This document shows, one piece after another, positions 1 to 9,629 of a stretch of 64,000 nt of DNA. Under the pieces are notes generated by a model. The model ran no database searches and had not been told where the DNA came from. It was given only the letters and a program-made list of their open reading frames with translations. The stretch comes from Symbiodinium natans (taxonomy: Eukaryota; Sar; Dinophyceae; Suessiales; Symbiodiniaceae). Positions within the stretch are counted from its first letter, which is position 1. The number at the start of each line of letters is the position of its first letter. The translations under genes and the position numbers were made by a program. Location: positions 743,357 to 807,356 of the forward strand of contig CAJNDS010001258.1 of NCBI GenBank assembly GCA_905221605.1. The letters are read 5' to 3'.

Positions 1-113
1 TCACAAACAGCCTAAAATTACCCTGAGCCCGCAAACTTACTGCGCTTGTGGTCACCTGCAGTCTGTTCAATCCGGGTTATTTGAGTTTAGTGTTTATGGT
101 GCGGGGGGTGGGT

Positions 114-197
114 CATACTAGCAGTCCTTAACAGCGAGTATAATCGGGGTTACTATAATCCCTATTAAGGATTGTTAGTAACAACGGGAACATCCCA
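114..197. mobile_element. Palindromic GGGATGTT-family element, left end damaged
   Basis: Internal palindrome AGTCCTTAACAG...CTATTAAGGATTGTTAGTA and right end GGGAACATCCCA match the family. The left terminal GGGATGTT is missing; GGTCATACTAGCAGTCC stands in its place. Confidence 0.55.
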
Positions 198-667
198 ATG
201 TAGGAGCCTAGTTAATTCGAATGTGTCTGATGGGTAGTTGTCTGATCACATTATCTGGGCGTTGCTGGGGGTTGCAGGGTGATATTCTTTGCATATATGT
301 AGGCCGCGCGTGTTGCCTCTAGAACGCGGAAAGCCCCAAGCCTTCAACCACTGCCAGCACAAATCCCTACACCTTGAACCCGAAAAAAAGACCTGAACCC
401 TACGTCACCCTAAACCCTAAATCTTAACCAAACCCTTAGTAAGCTCCTGAGCCTCAAAAACAACCCCCCCCAAACGCCCAGGAAGATGATTGTGATGAAC
501 CGGCGTGGGCACCTACATCATGGGGTTTAGGGGCTAGGATAAGGGGTTCAGGGTTTAGGGTTTAAGAGCCTTTGAGGCCCCCCCCCCCCCCCCCTCCCGG
601 GCCTATTCTCCCAATTGCTGAAGCCCAAGAACAGTAACCCCGCTGCGGGGTTTAGGTTTAGGGGTTT

Positions 668-763
668 GGATGTTATCCCTTATACTAACCGTCCTTAATA
701 GGGATTATCGTACCCCTTATTTTAATCCCTGTTAGGGACTGTTAGTGAAAGGGGCAGCATCCC
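668..763. mobile_element. Short palindromic (MITE-like) element, GGATGTT family
   Basis: About 96 bp that folds on itself: the left end GGATGTTATCCCTTATACTAAC pairs imperfectly with the right end GTTAGTGAAAGGGGCAGCATCCC, and the middle holds GTCCTTAATAGGGATTAT against ATCCCTGTTAGGGAC. It is non-coding. Related copies lie at 114-197, 1741-1844, 30049-30145 and 34501-34588. A transposase source is not visible in the window. Confidence 0.7.
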
Positions 764-910
764 AGGGATTTCGGGCGGTGATGTCAGGGCGGTCTTACGG
801 TTTCGGGCTCAGGGCTTAGCCTCCGAGATCCTTAAAAGGGAGGTACCTAGGGAGCCCAAATACTGTAGGGAGTATGCGGGAATATTTGGGGACATTGCAT
901 GCTCCGCTTC

Positions 911-1168
911 GAACCCTAAACCCGAAACCCTAAACCCTAAACCCTAAACCCTAAACCCTAAACCCTAAAACCCTAAACCCTAAACCCTAAACCCTAAACC
1001 CTAAACCCTAAACCCTAAACCCTAAACCCTAAAACCCTAAACCCTAAACCCTAAACCCTAAACCCTAAACCCTAAACCCTAAACCCTAAACCCTAAACCC
1101 TAAACCCTAAACCCTAAACCCTAAACCCTAAACCCTAAACCCTAGCCCTAAACCCTAAACCCTAAACC
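911..1168 (-). repeat. Interstitial telomeric array (CCCTAAA)n
   Basis: About 35 tandem CCCTAAA units with a few 8-base variants (CCCTAAAA) and one CCCTAGC. It is bounded by unique sequence on both sides, so it is interstitial in this window and not a chromosome end. This is the longest array in the first 30 kb. Confidence 0.95.
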
Positions 1169-1493
1169 TTTAGACCCCCACTCAGGCTCACTTTGCACTC
1201 GAGCATCTGGGCAGCCCAGAGGCCTGTCAGCCGTGGTCTACTGGGCCGAGGGCTTGAGTTCATAGGGTTCAGAGGTTTAGGGTTTAGGGTTTGAGGGTTA
1301 GGGTTTAGGCTTTTACGCTTCTTGGCTTTAGGCTTAGGGTTTGGGGTTTGGGGTTAAGTTTGGCAGCATTGTCGCTTGAGTGTGTTCTTTTCTACATCTC
1401 CTTCCTGTGCTGATTAGCTGAAGCCGGCTTGCGGCTTGAGGGTTGAAGGGTTTTTCAGCGTCATTTAGGTAACCCTGGCCCCTTAGAACCTAA

Positions 1494-1569
1494 ACCCTAT
1501 GCCCTAAACCCTAAACCCTAAACCCTAAACCCTAAACCCTAAACCCTAAACCCTAAACCCTAAACCCTC
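1494..1569 (-). repeat. Interstitial telomeric array (CCCTAAA)n
   Basis: About ten nearly perfect CCCTAAA units, entered through degenerate units (ACCTAAACCCTATGCC). It ends in unique sequence beginning CCTCACCTGCAG. Confidence 0.95.
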
Positions 1570-1740
1570 ACCTGCAGAATTCGGGGTGGGGTTTTTGGTT
1601 TTTCTGGGGAACCTGGCGCGCTCTTTCGGGCTTGAACATTTCGGCACCTCGCATCTCATCGGCCACAGGGTCTGGTGTTTGTAGAGTGTATGGGCTTTGT
1701 TCATGTAAGGCTTTGGGCTTCGGGCTTCGGGTTTAGGTTG

Positions 1741-1844
1741 GGGATGTTTCCCCTTATACGAACAGTCCCTATTTAGGAATTTAGTACCCCCCCCCTCCCC
1801 AGTAGAATCCCATGAAGGACTGTGAGTATAAGGGAGAACATCCC
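1741..1844. mobile_element. Palindromic GGGATGTT-family element, full length
   Basis: Both ends are kept: GGGATGTTTCCCCTTATACGAACAGTCC on the left, GGACTGTGAGTATAAGGGAGAACATCCC on the right. A C-rich run sits at the centre. This is the clearest full-length copy together with 30049-30145. Confidence 0.7.
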
Positions 1845-2417
1845 AAGGCTTATAGAATGCATCTCTGAGCCCGCAACTAGCCTTGAAATTGTCAGGGGCG
1901 ACCTCCGAAGTGAGTCTCTGGGGTTGCGCGGCTTAGGAGGGCTTAGCTGAGCCCTAAACCCTAAACCCTAAACCCTCAACCCTAAACCCAGAATTTCCGG
2001 TCTCGCGCCTCTCTGCCAGGTGCAATCTGACACGCTGCCAGCTCGGTCAGGCCACGAAGCTTTTGTTTCTCGGGGGCCTTGAGCTGTTCAGGGTTTAGGG
2101 TTTAGGGTTTCAGGGGTTTGGGGTGTAGGGTGTAGGGTTTAGGGTTTAGGGTTTAGGGTGGCTAAAGCCAAGAAAAAGCTGTTGAGGGATGGAGGGTCCG
2201 AAGTAGAAGGTGGCCATGTAGGGTTTAGGGTTTAGGGTTTAACTAGGGTTTAGGGGTTAGGGTCTAGAACCCTATGCACCCCAGCCCTAGCAGCCAAAGC
2301 AGCCTCGCAGGAAGCACCTCCTCAAACCCAGCAGTACCAGCCGCAGCCACAAAACCCCCCAATCTTACCAGCGATCTGTCACCCGCAGCAGCTCCGGCAG
2401 GCACAGAGCCCTCCTTT

Positions 2418-2500
2418 GGGGTTCAGGGTTTAGGGTTTAGGGCTTAGGGTTTAGGGCTTAGGGCTCATGGTTTAGGGCTTAGGGCTTAGGGCTTAGGGCC
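2418..2500 (+). repeat. Variant telomeric block rich in TTAGGGC
   Basis: TTTAGGG units alternate with TTAGGGC units; the last third is a run of TTAGGGC. It shows local homogenisation of a variant unit inside an ITS. Confidence 0.8.
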
Positions 2501-3026
2501 TCAAGTACCGACCGCTCCCACAACCGGTTCGGGGCCCAATTTCACAACTGAGAACATGGCCGACCCGTACTCCAAGTTGTAGGGGCGCCCTTGTCCACAC
2601 AGCTTAGGGTTTAGGGTTTAGTGTTTAGGGTTTCCTAAGCCTTACGTTCTAAACCCTAACCTCTATTTCCGAAAAAGACTAGAAAGGTTTCTTGAACTTT
2701 CAGGTTTCGGGGTTTTGGGCCTCAGGCTTCAGGTCACATAGGGGCTTTCCTGCCATTCAGGGGAGGTTCCCGCTCTCCAGACAGGCCAAAAACCCCTAAA
2801 CCGTATGAATCCTAAACCCTAAACCCTAAGCTTTAAAGCCTAAACCCTGAACCCTAAACCCTAAACCCTAAACCCTAAAAACCCTAAACGCAAGAAGGAG
2901 CACAGGCTCAGGGGGTCGAGTTACTTCGCCGAGCTCCTCACCTCCGAGTTCAGAAAGCCGAGGCTTTTTCCCCACAACCCTGCTTGTACGCAAACTTTTT
3001 AAACCATCAACCCTATTCCCAAAACC

Positions 3027-3090
3027 CTAAAAGGGTTTAGGGTTCAGGGTTTAGGGTTCAGGGTTTAGGGTTCAGGGTTTAGGGTTGAGG
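3027..3090 (+). repeat. 14-bp dimer repeat TTTAGGGTTCAGGG
   Basis: Canonical TTTAGGG alternates strictly with TTCAGGG for about four dimers, a higher-order 14-bp unit built from two telomere-like heptamers. Confidence 0.8.
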
Positions 3091-3163
3091 GGTTTCACCG
3101 TCAACCTTCTTCCCAGGAGGCTCTTGAGGCCCAGCTGGAGAAGCTCCAATTAGCCGGTTCCAA

Positions 3164-3294
3164 CCTGCACGTCGCTTGGCCGCCCAAGAGTTGGGATGTT
3201 CCCCATTATTCAGGGTTTAGGGTTTAGGGTTTAGGGTTTAGGGTTTAGGGTTTAGGGTTTAGGGTCCTGCACGTCGCTTGGCCGCCCAAGAGTT
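3164..3294. repeat. ITS insertion flanked by 29-bp direct repeats
   Basis: A 29-bp sequence beginning CCTGCACGTCGC and ending CCAAGAGTT is present at 3164-3192 and again, identical, at 3266-3294. Between them lies a 73-bp insert: a fragment of a palindromic element (GGGATGTTCCCCATTATTCA) fused to about seven TTTAGGG units. Sequence outside the two copies differs. The structure is that of an insertion with a long target-site duplication. Confidence 0.85.
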
Positions 3295-4289
3295 TGAAGG
3301 GTATCGGGGTTTAGGACTTTTGGGTTTTTGGATTTTTAGGTTTACGGGTTTCAGGGTTTTAGGATTTTAAGGTTTCAGGATCTTAAAGTTTCAGGGTTTT
3401 AAGGCTTTAGGGTTTTAAGGGTTTAGGATGCTAAGGTTTTGGGGTTTTAGGTTTTTTCGGTTTAGGGTTTATGGGTGTTAGGGTTTAGGGGTTTTAGGCC
3501 TTTCGGGTTTTCGGGTTTGGGGGCTTTGAGATTTTTGGGTTTTAGGGTTTCAGGATTTAAGGGGTTTAGGTGGTGCAAGGTTTTAGGGTTTAGGGCTCTA
3601 GAGTTTCAGGCAAAAGGGCATTATGGTGTTGTGGTTTGCGGTTTTTGGTTCTTTATTGTTTTACGACATACTGTCGTTTTTTGGTTTTCAGGGCTTGAGG
3701 GTTTGGGGGCTGAAGGTATTTCGGCCTCAGGCTCAGGGTTTCTGAAGGACACATACATGGGGTTTGTGCTAAGGTAGAGTTTTCTTAGGGCGTGTTCTTA
3801 TATGGACCTCATTGAAGGACAGAGAATAGTACATAGGTAAGGGGATCATGGGCTAGTTAAGAGGTTTTTGTTTCTTATTTTGGGCACATGCTGCGCGTGG
3901 GGCTTGGTAAAGGTAGAGGACCCTAAACCCTCAACCCCTAAGCCCTATTACTATTCTCATCATTTCATCCACCGAAGATTTCATCCACCGAGGAAGGCGA
4001 CATGACACGTATTCTCATCATGACCGGCGGGTCGCGACCACCACAATTGCGCGGGTTGTCGTGGATGCCCAAGGACAAGGGTGGCTCGAATGCGGCGTTT
4101 GTGAAGGCTCGGCAAGAAAAGAACTCAGCCGGAACCCGAGAGTTCTGCGGGTTTCGGGTTTCGCTGGTGACTTCGGGCTTGGGAGCTCGCAAAGGGCCTC
4201 CACAACGCCGAGCAGCTCCACATCGCCAAACCAAGGCGCCGTTCCTCAACGCAGAGCTGGGCAACGCGCAATGGGTCTCTAGAGGATCC

Positions 4290-4347
4290 TAAACCCTGAA
4301 CCCTAAACCCTAAACCCTAGACCGCCTAGACCCTAAACCCTGAACCC
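4290..4347 (-). repeat. Telomeric repeats upstream of the spliced-leader insertion
   Basis: CCCTAAA, CCCTGAA and CCCTAGA units. The last ten bases, CCCTGAACCC (4338-4347), recur at 6219-6228 immediately after the A tract that closes the inserted cDNA-like segment. They may be its target-site duplication, although the repetitive target makes this uncertain. Confidence 0.8.
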
Positions 4348-4352
4348 CTTGA

Positions 4353-4374
4353 GCCGTAGCCATTTTGGCTCAAG
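4353..4374 (+). other. Complete dinoflagellate spliced-leader (DinoSL) sequence
   Basis: The 22 bases match the DinoSL consensus that is trans-spliced onto dinoflagellate nuclear mRNAs; the core CCATTTTGGCTCAAG is at 4360-4374 and the first base is G, allowed by the D of the consensus. In an SL RNA gene the leader would be followed by a GT splice donor. Here GATTTG follows, so this is a genomic copy of an already trans-spliced mRNA end, not an SL RNA gene. Known biology: dinoflagellates recycle mature mRNAs into the genome, leaving SL remnants. Confidence 0.93.
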
Positions 4375-4387
4375 GATTTGGCTTAAG
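4375..4387 (+). other. Relict partial second spliced leader
   Basis: GATTTGGCTTAAG directly abuts the intact DinoSL. Aligned to the last 13 bases of the leader (ATTTTGGCTCAAG) it matches at 10 positions. Tandem full-plus-truncated leaders are the documented signature of an mRNA that was trans-spliced, reinserted in the genome, expressed, trans-spliced again and reinserted again. Confidence 0.7.
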
Positions 4388-4809
4388 GAGGGTGTTTGTG
4401 TAGACCTCGAGGGTTGGATTGTGCTTCGTGAAGGGCAAGTTCGTGACTTGGCTGATCTTCCTGCTGCGGGTTGACTACATCGTCTTTGTTGAGTTTGTGT
4501 GACATCGTGAACCGCTGCTGCTACTAGCTGTCCCTCGGGGAGGTTGTCACCAACTACCACATTGGCATCGGCGATACTACGCGGGGGTGTTTGTCCCGGG
4601 CTACGAGTACGCTGGGAGGGGGAGTGCGGGTACGCTGGGAGCTTGTCGAGGGCATTGGTGTGATCGTGATAAGTGGCAAGGACACAGACGGAGTGAACTT
4701 CCTGGTCTGATGGGTGGTGAGTGGGTGGGGGCGTTCCGCGTCTACCTGTTCGTAAAGGTGGCACTGTTGCTGAGGGGGCGATCCTTTGGTGGTGCTGGAC
4801 AGCAGGACA

Positions 4810-6021
4810 ATGGCGGAGGCGACACCCGTGGAAATGGATGGTCCCTCTCCGACTGAGACAGCTTCGGACAGCGAGGAGGTGGAGGAGGTCACCGAGGACG
4901 AGGAGAGGGGCAGGTGCTCAAATGAAGCAAGTCCCACGAAGCAAAGAGCGGACAGGGCGACCTACGTGCGTCGAAGTGCTGGAGGTGGCTTGGGGTTGAG
5001 AGATGTAGACGCCATCCGAGCAGTGTTGGCTGAGCATATGACCTCCATGAAGTTTGCCTGGGGTGACGTCGTTGCGAGAGTGGAGGGTCTGGAACATCGT
5101 CAGTCCGAACAGGCGGAAAGACTGGCAAAGCTGGTGGATGGGCACAACTACCAGGAGAGGCGTGCGGGGAGCTTGTGGGCGAAGATTGGCATCATGGAGA
5201 AGAAGATGGATATGCTGAGCAAGGAGCTTGACCTGCTTCGTGCCAACGCTGGCAAAGGAGGGATGGGTGTCTGGACTGGAGATAGGGACTTGAAGGCTCC
5301 TGGCCGGCAAGCTTTTCTTCGTCGCAGTGCTTCTGGAGCTTGTGATGGTGGTGGCTGGGGTGGTGGCGGGCATGGTTCTGAAGGGGGACTACTCAGGGAG
5401 GAGGACCGAAGGACCCTCATCGTTGGGGGGTGGCTGCGAGACACTCGGAAGGAAACCATCCTGGAGGAAGCGAAGGAGGGGTTGGGGTTGGAAGCGGTGA
5501 GACCCCGCATTGACTCCAGCGACCTGGTGGTGTTCGGCCCGAGGAAGTCCTTCGGTATGTTGCGCTTTGGCCTACGTGAGGGTGAGACGAAGTTCCAACT
5601 GCGTGAGCGCATGTGGTCTGTTGTGAAGGCCGTTCGTGAGGCTGCCATCCCGTTGAAGTCCACAGATACAGTGGAGGCCGCGCCCAAGAAGCTTTGGGCA
5701 TCCTTCGTGAAGACGCGAGAAGCCAGGCAAAGAGGGGGACATGCCTGTATGGTGAGGCGGGTTGCCCAGACATGTGTGGAGGAAGCCACCGGGGAAGTCC
5801 AGCTGGAAGCGAAGAGCAACGACTTCTACGAGGTTGACTGGGTTTCGGGCACGGTGTGGGCGGGCCAACACAAACTTGGGAGTTCCGTTCATCGCATGCC
5901 TCGCAGAGACGGAGTGTGCCAGATGCCTGGAGGATGGGTAGACGTGAACGAGATGTCCGAGGCCATTGGGGTGGAGGAGAAGGTGGAGCGTGAACTGGCT
6001 CGTGCTTCATGGCCGGGGTGA
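4810..6021 (+). CDS. LINE ORF1-like protein (coiled coil + RRM-like), in a retrocopy
   Basis: The first ATG of the open frame is at 4810, giving about 403 residues; the frame is open a little further upstream but only with TTG/GTG codons. In order: an acidic, Ser/Thr-rich N-terminus (residues about 1-50), a heptad-like charged region predicted as coiled coil (about 60-150, containing MEKKMDMLSKELDLLRA), a Gly-rich linker, then a block from RRTLIVGGW onwards that resembles the RRM-like and C-terminal parts of the N-terminal region of dinoflagellate LINE polyproteins (motifs GGWLRDTRKETI, VFGPRKSFGMLRF, LWASFVKTREARQRGGH). No endonuclease or reverse transcriptase follows before the stop, so it is either a separate ORF1, a truncated LINE, or a domesticated derivative. 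Family assignment is from recalled pattern, not from a search. Expression is uncertain: roughly 435 nt of leader with upstream ATGs separate the SL from the start. Confidence 0.65.
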   Translation: MAEATPVEMDGPSPTETASDSEEVEEVTEDEERGRCSNEASPTKQRADRATYVRRSAGGGLGLRDVDAIRAVLAEHMTSMKFAWGDVVARVEGLEHRQSEQAERLAKLVDGHNYQERRAGSLWAKIGIMEKKMDMLSKELDLLRANAGKGGMGVWTGDRDLKAPGRQAFLRRSASGACDGGGWGGGGHGSEGGLLREEDRRTLIVGGWLRDTRKETILEEAKEGLGLEAVRPRIDSSDLVVFGPRKSFGMLRFGLREGETKFQLRERMWSVVKAVREAAIPLKSTDTVEAAPKKLWASFVKTREARQRGGHACMVRRVAQTCVEEATGEVQLEAKSNDFYEVDWVSGTVWAGQHKLGSSVHRMPRRDGVCQMPGGWVDVNEMSEAIGVEEKVERELARASWPG

Positions 6022-6218
6022 TGTACTTGCGGTGTTGGTGTGAAGTGAACTGAGGAGGAATACGTGAAGTACATGAAGTAAAGCTGATGCTTGGATATGG
6101 ATGGGCTTCTATGGCGGGTGGTCGTCGTCTTTGGCTACCAGTGTGAGTGCTGGGCATAGTTTCACCACTGGAGGACGTTATCCGTCCCGCCTTTGGGCGA
6201 TTCCAGTTTAAAAAAAAA

Positions 6219-6312
6219 CCCTGAACCCTAAAGCCGAAACCATAAACCCTAAACCCTAAACCCTAAACCCCAAACCCCGAACCCCGAACCCCAAACCCCA
6301 AACCCCAAACCC
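6219..6312 (-). repeat. Telomeric repeats downstream of the retrocopy
   Basis: CCCTGAACCCTAAAGCC, then CCCTAAA units turning into CCCCAAA and CCCCGAA variants. Confidence 0.85.
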
Positions 6313-6696
6313 GATCATCCGCAAGATGCTACTGCTTGCCTACTGCCTTCCAGACCTTTCCGGCAGTGACCCCAACAAATGAAAGCCTCAAGTAGTTCAT
6401 ATAGAAGGCTATGTAGAGGGTTTTTGTGGGGGTTTTGTTGGGTTTTTGTAGTTCATATAGAAGGCTATGTTGGGTTTTGTGTTGGGTTTTTGTTGGGGGG
6501 TGTGGAGCAACACTAGGTATTCATCGTATTTGCTTAGAATCCCAAGATTTACAAACAATTGAAAACAATGTACCCCAAAACACGATTAAACTTCAGGGTT
6601 TAGGGTTGTTTAAGGTAGGGATAGCACTGCGGGGCTGGCATAGGGTCCCGTCAAGGTACTTTCGTACTTGGGGTTTCGGCTGCGTAGGGGTTCTAG

Positions 6697-6770
6697 GGGT
6701 AGTTCCATGGTTCGTTAGTATGGGCCTTAGTAAAGGGGGACCCCTTGTATACCCCTTTTATCCCCTACAC
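6697..6770 (+). repeat. Dispersed ~74-bp repeat (GGTAGTTCCATGG family), copy 1
   Basis: Begins GGTAGTTCCATGGTTC and ends ACCCCTTTTATCCCCTACAC. A second copy, in the same orientation and clearly diverged, is at 21374-21445. Function unknown; probably a small non-autonomous element. Confidence 0.6.
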
Positions 6771-6994
6771 AAATTACACCACCGAAGACCCCAAACAGTC
6801 ACAGGCACATCAAAGAAGCAGTGGAGACAACGGGAGACGAAGGGAGACAAAGGGAGACAAAGGGAGACAAGGAGCCCGGAACCCGGCAACAGTCCTCAGA
6901 ATGTCGGTAATCTTTGAATGAATTTAGAACCCGAACAGTAGACTGTTTGGGGAATTTGTTCCCATACATCAGAACCCTTCAAAGGAGGTTAGCG

Positions 6995-7121
6995 ACCATA
7001 TTCAGGGCCACGAAGCTACCCTAATCCTAACCCTAAACCCTAAAACCTAAACCCTAAACCCCCTAAACCCTAAACCCCAAACCCTAAACCCTACCATATC
7101 AAGGGCCCATGAAAGTACCCT
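6995..7121. repeat. ITS insertion flanked by diverged ~28-bp direct repeats
   Basis: ACCATATTCAGGGCC...AGCTACCCT (6995-7022) and ACCATATCAAGGGCCC...AAGTACCCT (7093-7121) align with a few mismatches and two 1-2 base gaps. Between them are about 70 bp of CCCTAAA-type repeats. It looks like an older version of the insertions at 3164-3294 and 59011-59107. Confidence 0.5.
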
Positions 7122-7599
7122 CAGAGGGGTTGAGGGCGGGAAGCCAGGACTTCGCGACGAAGCTGCAGGGCGGCTTCCGTACCTCGACCGCGCTTGATGG
7201 TTAGAAAAGTTTATTGGAAGCAGGTCTTCAGCTTGTGAGTCTTGAACGATTCGACTGTTGCCTATTGCCGAGTCATAGCAGGACCCCGTGTCATGAATAC
7301 CTCTGGGGATGGCTGACATCTGGAACAATGTGCCTAGCGGTGTAGCCCCAGAAGCCCTCGACCTTTGACCGACCCTTAACCCTAAACCGAAGTGGCGCTA
7401 GGCCGCTGAGTGTATCACTTGGGCCGAATCGGGCCTCTACAGAGAGACTTTGGGACAAGTGTGTGTGCCTCGCCTGGCTTGTCCGAGCGTGAGTGATTAA
7501 ACGCTAAACCCTAAACCCCGAAATCCCGAAAAAACGTCTGAGGTCAGGGACTCCAAAGGACCGCCAGGCCTTGCGAGCCTTTATTCGTAAGAACCCAAC

Positions 7600-7680
7600 C
7601 TTATAGAGTTCTTAAGGGAGAGGGGTTCAAGGGTGACATGTAACCCAAGGCTCCTTAGTTCTCCATTCCTAAGGCTCCCT
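7600..7680 (+). mobile_element. Half copy of the TTATAGGGTTCTTAAG fold-back family
   Basis: CTTATAGAGTTCTTAAGGGAGAGGGGTTCAAGGG...TAACCCAAGGCTCC...CTAAGGCTCCCT matches, on the opposite strand, the right half of the palindromic element at 42811-42955. Confidence 0.5.
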
Positions 7681-7913
7681 AAACACTAAAACCTAAACCC
7701 TCAATCCTCAATCCTCAACCCTAAACCCTAAACCCTTAGCTTCCCTAAAGTTCCCTATAAAGTTCCCTATGTACCTGCCCTCCCTGAAGACCCCTATAAC
7801 AACCGTTTGGAGGCTTCGAGCTAACCTGGGACCCCCGCATCCGAGGTACAGATGAGCCCGGCTCCCCGAAAGAAGAAGATTCCCCGAAGGAGGAGGTGAA
7901 GGACGCACATGAT

Positions 7914-7964
7914 TTGGTTTAGGGTTTAGGGTTTCGGGTTTAGGGTGCCTAAACCCTAAACCAA
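7914..7964. repeat. Perfect 17-bp inverted telomeric hairpin
   Basis: TTGGTTTAGGGTTTAGG (7914-7930) is the exact reverse complement of 7948-7964, with a 17-base spacer that is also telomere-like. The G-strand to C-strand orientation is that of a head-to-head telomere junction. Confidence 0.8.
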
Positions 7965-8438
7965 TCAAGTGTAGGCAGGTGCCACAAGGATCGGTAGCGA
8001 TGTTTTTCACGTGCAGCAGCGTCCCTATATAGGGTTTAGGGCTTAATTAGGGGTTTAGAGTGTGGGGTTTAGGGTTTAGGCTTTTTGGCCTATCTAATGC
8101 GAAAGCCCCTGTTGAAGCGAGGATGTGTCGAAGTTTTCGCCAAAGCTGAACATGTCCCTGAGCGTTTCTTTCCAGTCGTGACGCTGAGCTTCCATCACTG
8201 GCATTCGAGGGTTTAGTGTGTAGAGTTTATTCTTGAGGCTTGAGAAATCCGGAACCGAAGTTTCTGGGGTGCTAGGGTTTTAGGGTTTTGGGGCTTTGGC
8301 TGAGGGGACCCTGTCCTAAGTGGATTTCGTGCAGCCTCGGGTGGCCAGAAGCAACAAAGGCCAACATTTCAACCTTAGACGCTTTTAGGGGCATCCTTGC
8401 CCCCAGAAGCTCTACGCTAAAGGGTTTAGGGCTTCAAG

Positions 8439-8469
8439 TTTAGGGTTTAGGGTTGCCCTAAACCCTAAA
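8439..8469. repeat. Head-to-head telomeric junction with 3-base spacer
   Basis: TTTAGGGTTTAGGG (8439-8452), spacer TTG, then CCCTAAACCCTAAA (8456-8469). The C-strand repeats continue to about 8495. Confidence 0.85.
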
Positions 8470-9524
8470 CCCTAAACCTAAACCCTAAACCCCCCCAGGG
8501 TTGCAAAAGCGTCGGGCCAAGGGCTCGGGAGCTCACAACATGCTTCGAGCAGCCGCAGGGTCGGAGTCGGACCAGTCTGTCAACTTGAGCCCCACGCTTG
8601 GGGGGTTGCCCTAAACCCTAAACCCTAAACCCCTAAACCCTAAACCCGAATCCCTAAACCCTAAACCCTAAATTCTCAACCCAACTAGGGAAGGGAGCTC
8701 CGATTCGAAGGCCCGGGCCCCTTAGAGCTTCGGCTGCCAAAGGCTTGGTTTCTAGGTTTTTTTGGGGGGTTTGGTCTTTTTGGGGTTTAGTGTTTCGTTT
8801 CTAGCTTTTTTGGGGGGGGGTTTTGTCCTTTTTTGGGTCTAAGTCTTTTTGGGGCTTAGAGGTTTAGGTTTGAAAGTTTTAGGGTTAAAAAGGTTTTAAT
8901 TGAAGGTTTAGGGTTCCAAGGTTCAGGGTTTTTAGGGCTTCGGTCTTCAGGGCTTAGAGTTTCTACGTTTTGGATTTCGGGCCTATGCTCTGATGCATGT
9001 TTGGGGCTTCATGAGGCAGAGGTTGACACTCTACACTCTGCGACCTTGAACCCTAAAAGCACACGGCAACTGCCCTGGAGGGCATGGCTATACAGACTAG
9101 ATATAGGATCATACAAGGTACAAAGTTCCCTACTTTAGGGAAGGAAGTACCCTGTATCAGCCTTTCAAAGGGTATAGGGTTTGAGGTACATTGTCGTCGG
9201 GGGGCTGGAGGTACCAGATTGCTTATTCCGTACTATGAACTAGAAAGCTAAGCGAGCCCCGGTCTTTCAGCCTAAGCATCAACGCCTTCGTTCTTAAGCC
9301 CGACACTCAAAACCCTGCGCCCTAAACCCCGAATCCGAAACCCTGAACCTCAAAGCACTCAACCCCAAACCCCAAACCCCAAACCCCAAACCCTAAACCC
9401 TCGGACTTGAATTGCTCCGACTCCGCCCCCGCGCACGAACTTCGTTTCACCTTTGCCGGCTCCTGGAAACCAGGAGGTCGTCCAAATGACAACAGCCACG
9501 ATCCAAAGGGATCCCTTCTTTGTG

Positions 9525-9597
9525 GTATAATATATATATATATATATATATATATGTATACATACATACATCATACATACATACATACATACATACA

Positions 9598-9629
<32 letters not shown>
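9525..9629. repeat. (TA)n then (CATA)n microsatellite
   Basis: About 30 bases of TA dinucleotide pass into roughly 20 CATA tetramers. All open frames across it (Tyr-Ile, Met-Tyr-Val-Cys, His-Thr-Tyr-Ile peptides) are translation artefacts. Confidence 0.95.

Larger units (their letters stand above)
1..4290. other. Gene-poor, ITS-dominated region
   Basis: No credible gene is seen here. The stretch is made of CCCTAAA and TTTAGGG blocks in both orientations, degenerate derivatives (TTAGGGC, TTCAGGG, GGGTTTTAGG), a 17-base C run at 578-594, and short palindromic elements near 114-197, 668-763 and 1741-1844. The open frames of about 70-100 codons at 3475-3777 and 3965-4292 either translate degenerate telomere repeat (GFRV/LGF-rich peptides) or overlap each other in several frames without recognisable protein features. 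Confidence 0.7.
4338..6228 (+). mobile_element. Retroposed trans-spliced transcript in telomeric repeats
   Basis: The segment starts with a DinoSL plus relict leader (4353-4387), carries one long sense-strand ORF without visible introns, and ends with nine A residues (6210-6218). CCCTGAACCC lies on each side (4338-4347 and 6219-6228), followed by CCCTAAA-type repeats. SL at one end and an A tract at the other are the two ends of a mature dinoflagellate mRNA, so the DNA was most simply made by reverse transcription. The machinery presumably came from elsewhere, because no reverse transcriptase is encoded in the segment. Confidence 0.75.

Noticed and set aside
911-1168. True chromosome end
   Set aside because: Unique sequence continues on both sides and both orientations occur throughout the window, so the arrays are interstitial.
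3475-3777. 100-codon ORF rich in GFRVSGF-type peptide
   Set aside because: It translates degenerate TTTAGGG repeat; the same peptide pattern (GFRV, or PKPETLN on the other strand) appears wherever ITS lacks a stop.
4353-4374. SL RNA gene
   Set aside because: No splice-donor GT follows the leader; instead a relict leader and an ORF follow, which fits a retroposed mRNA.
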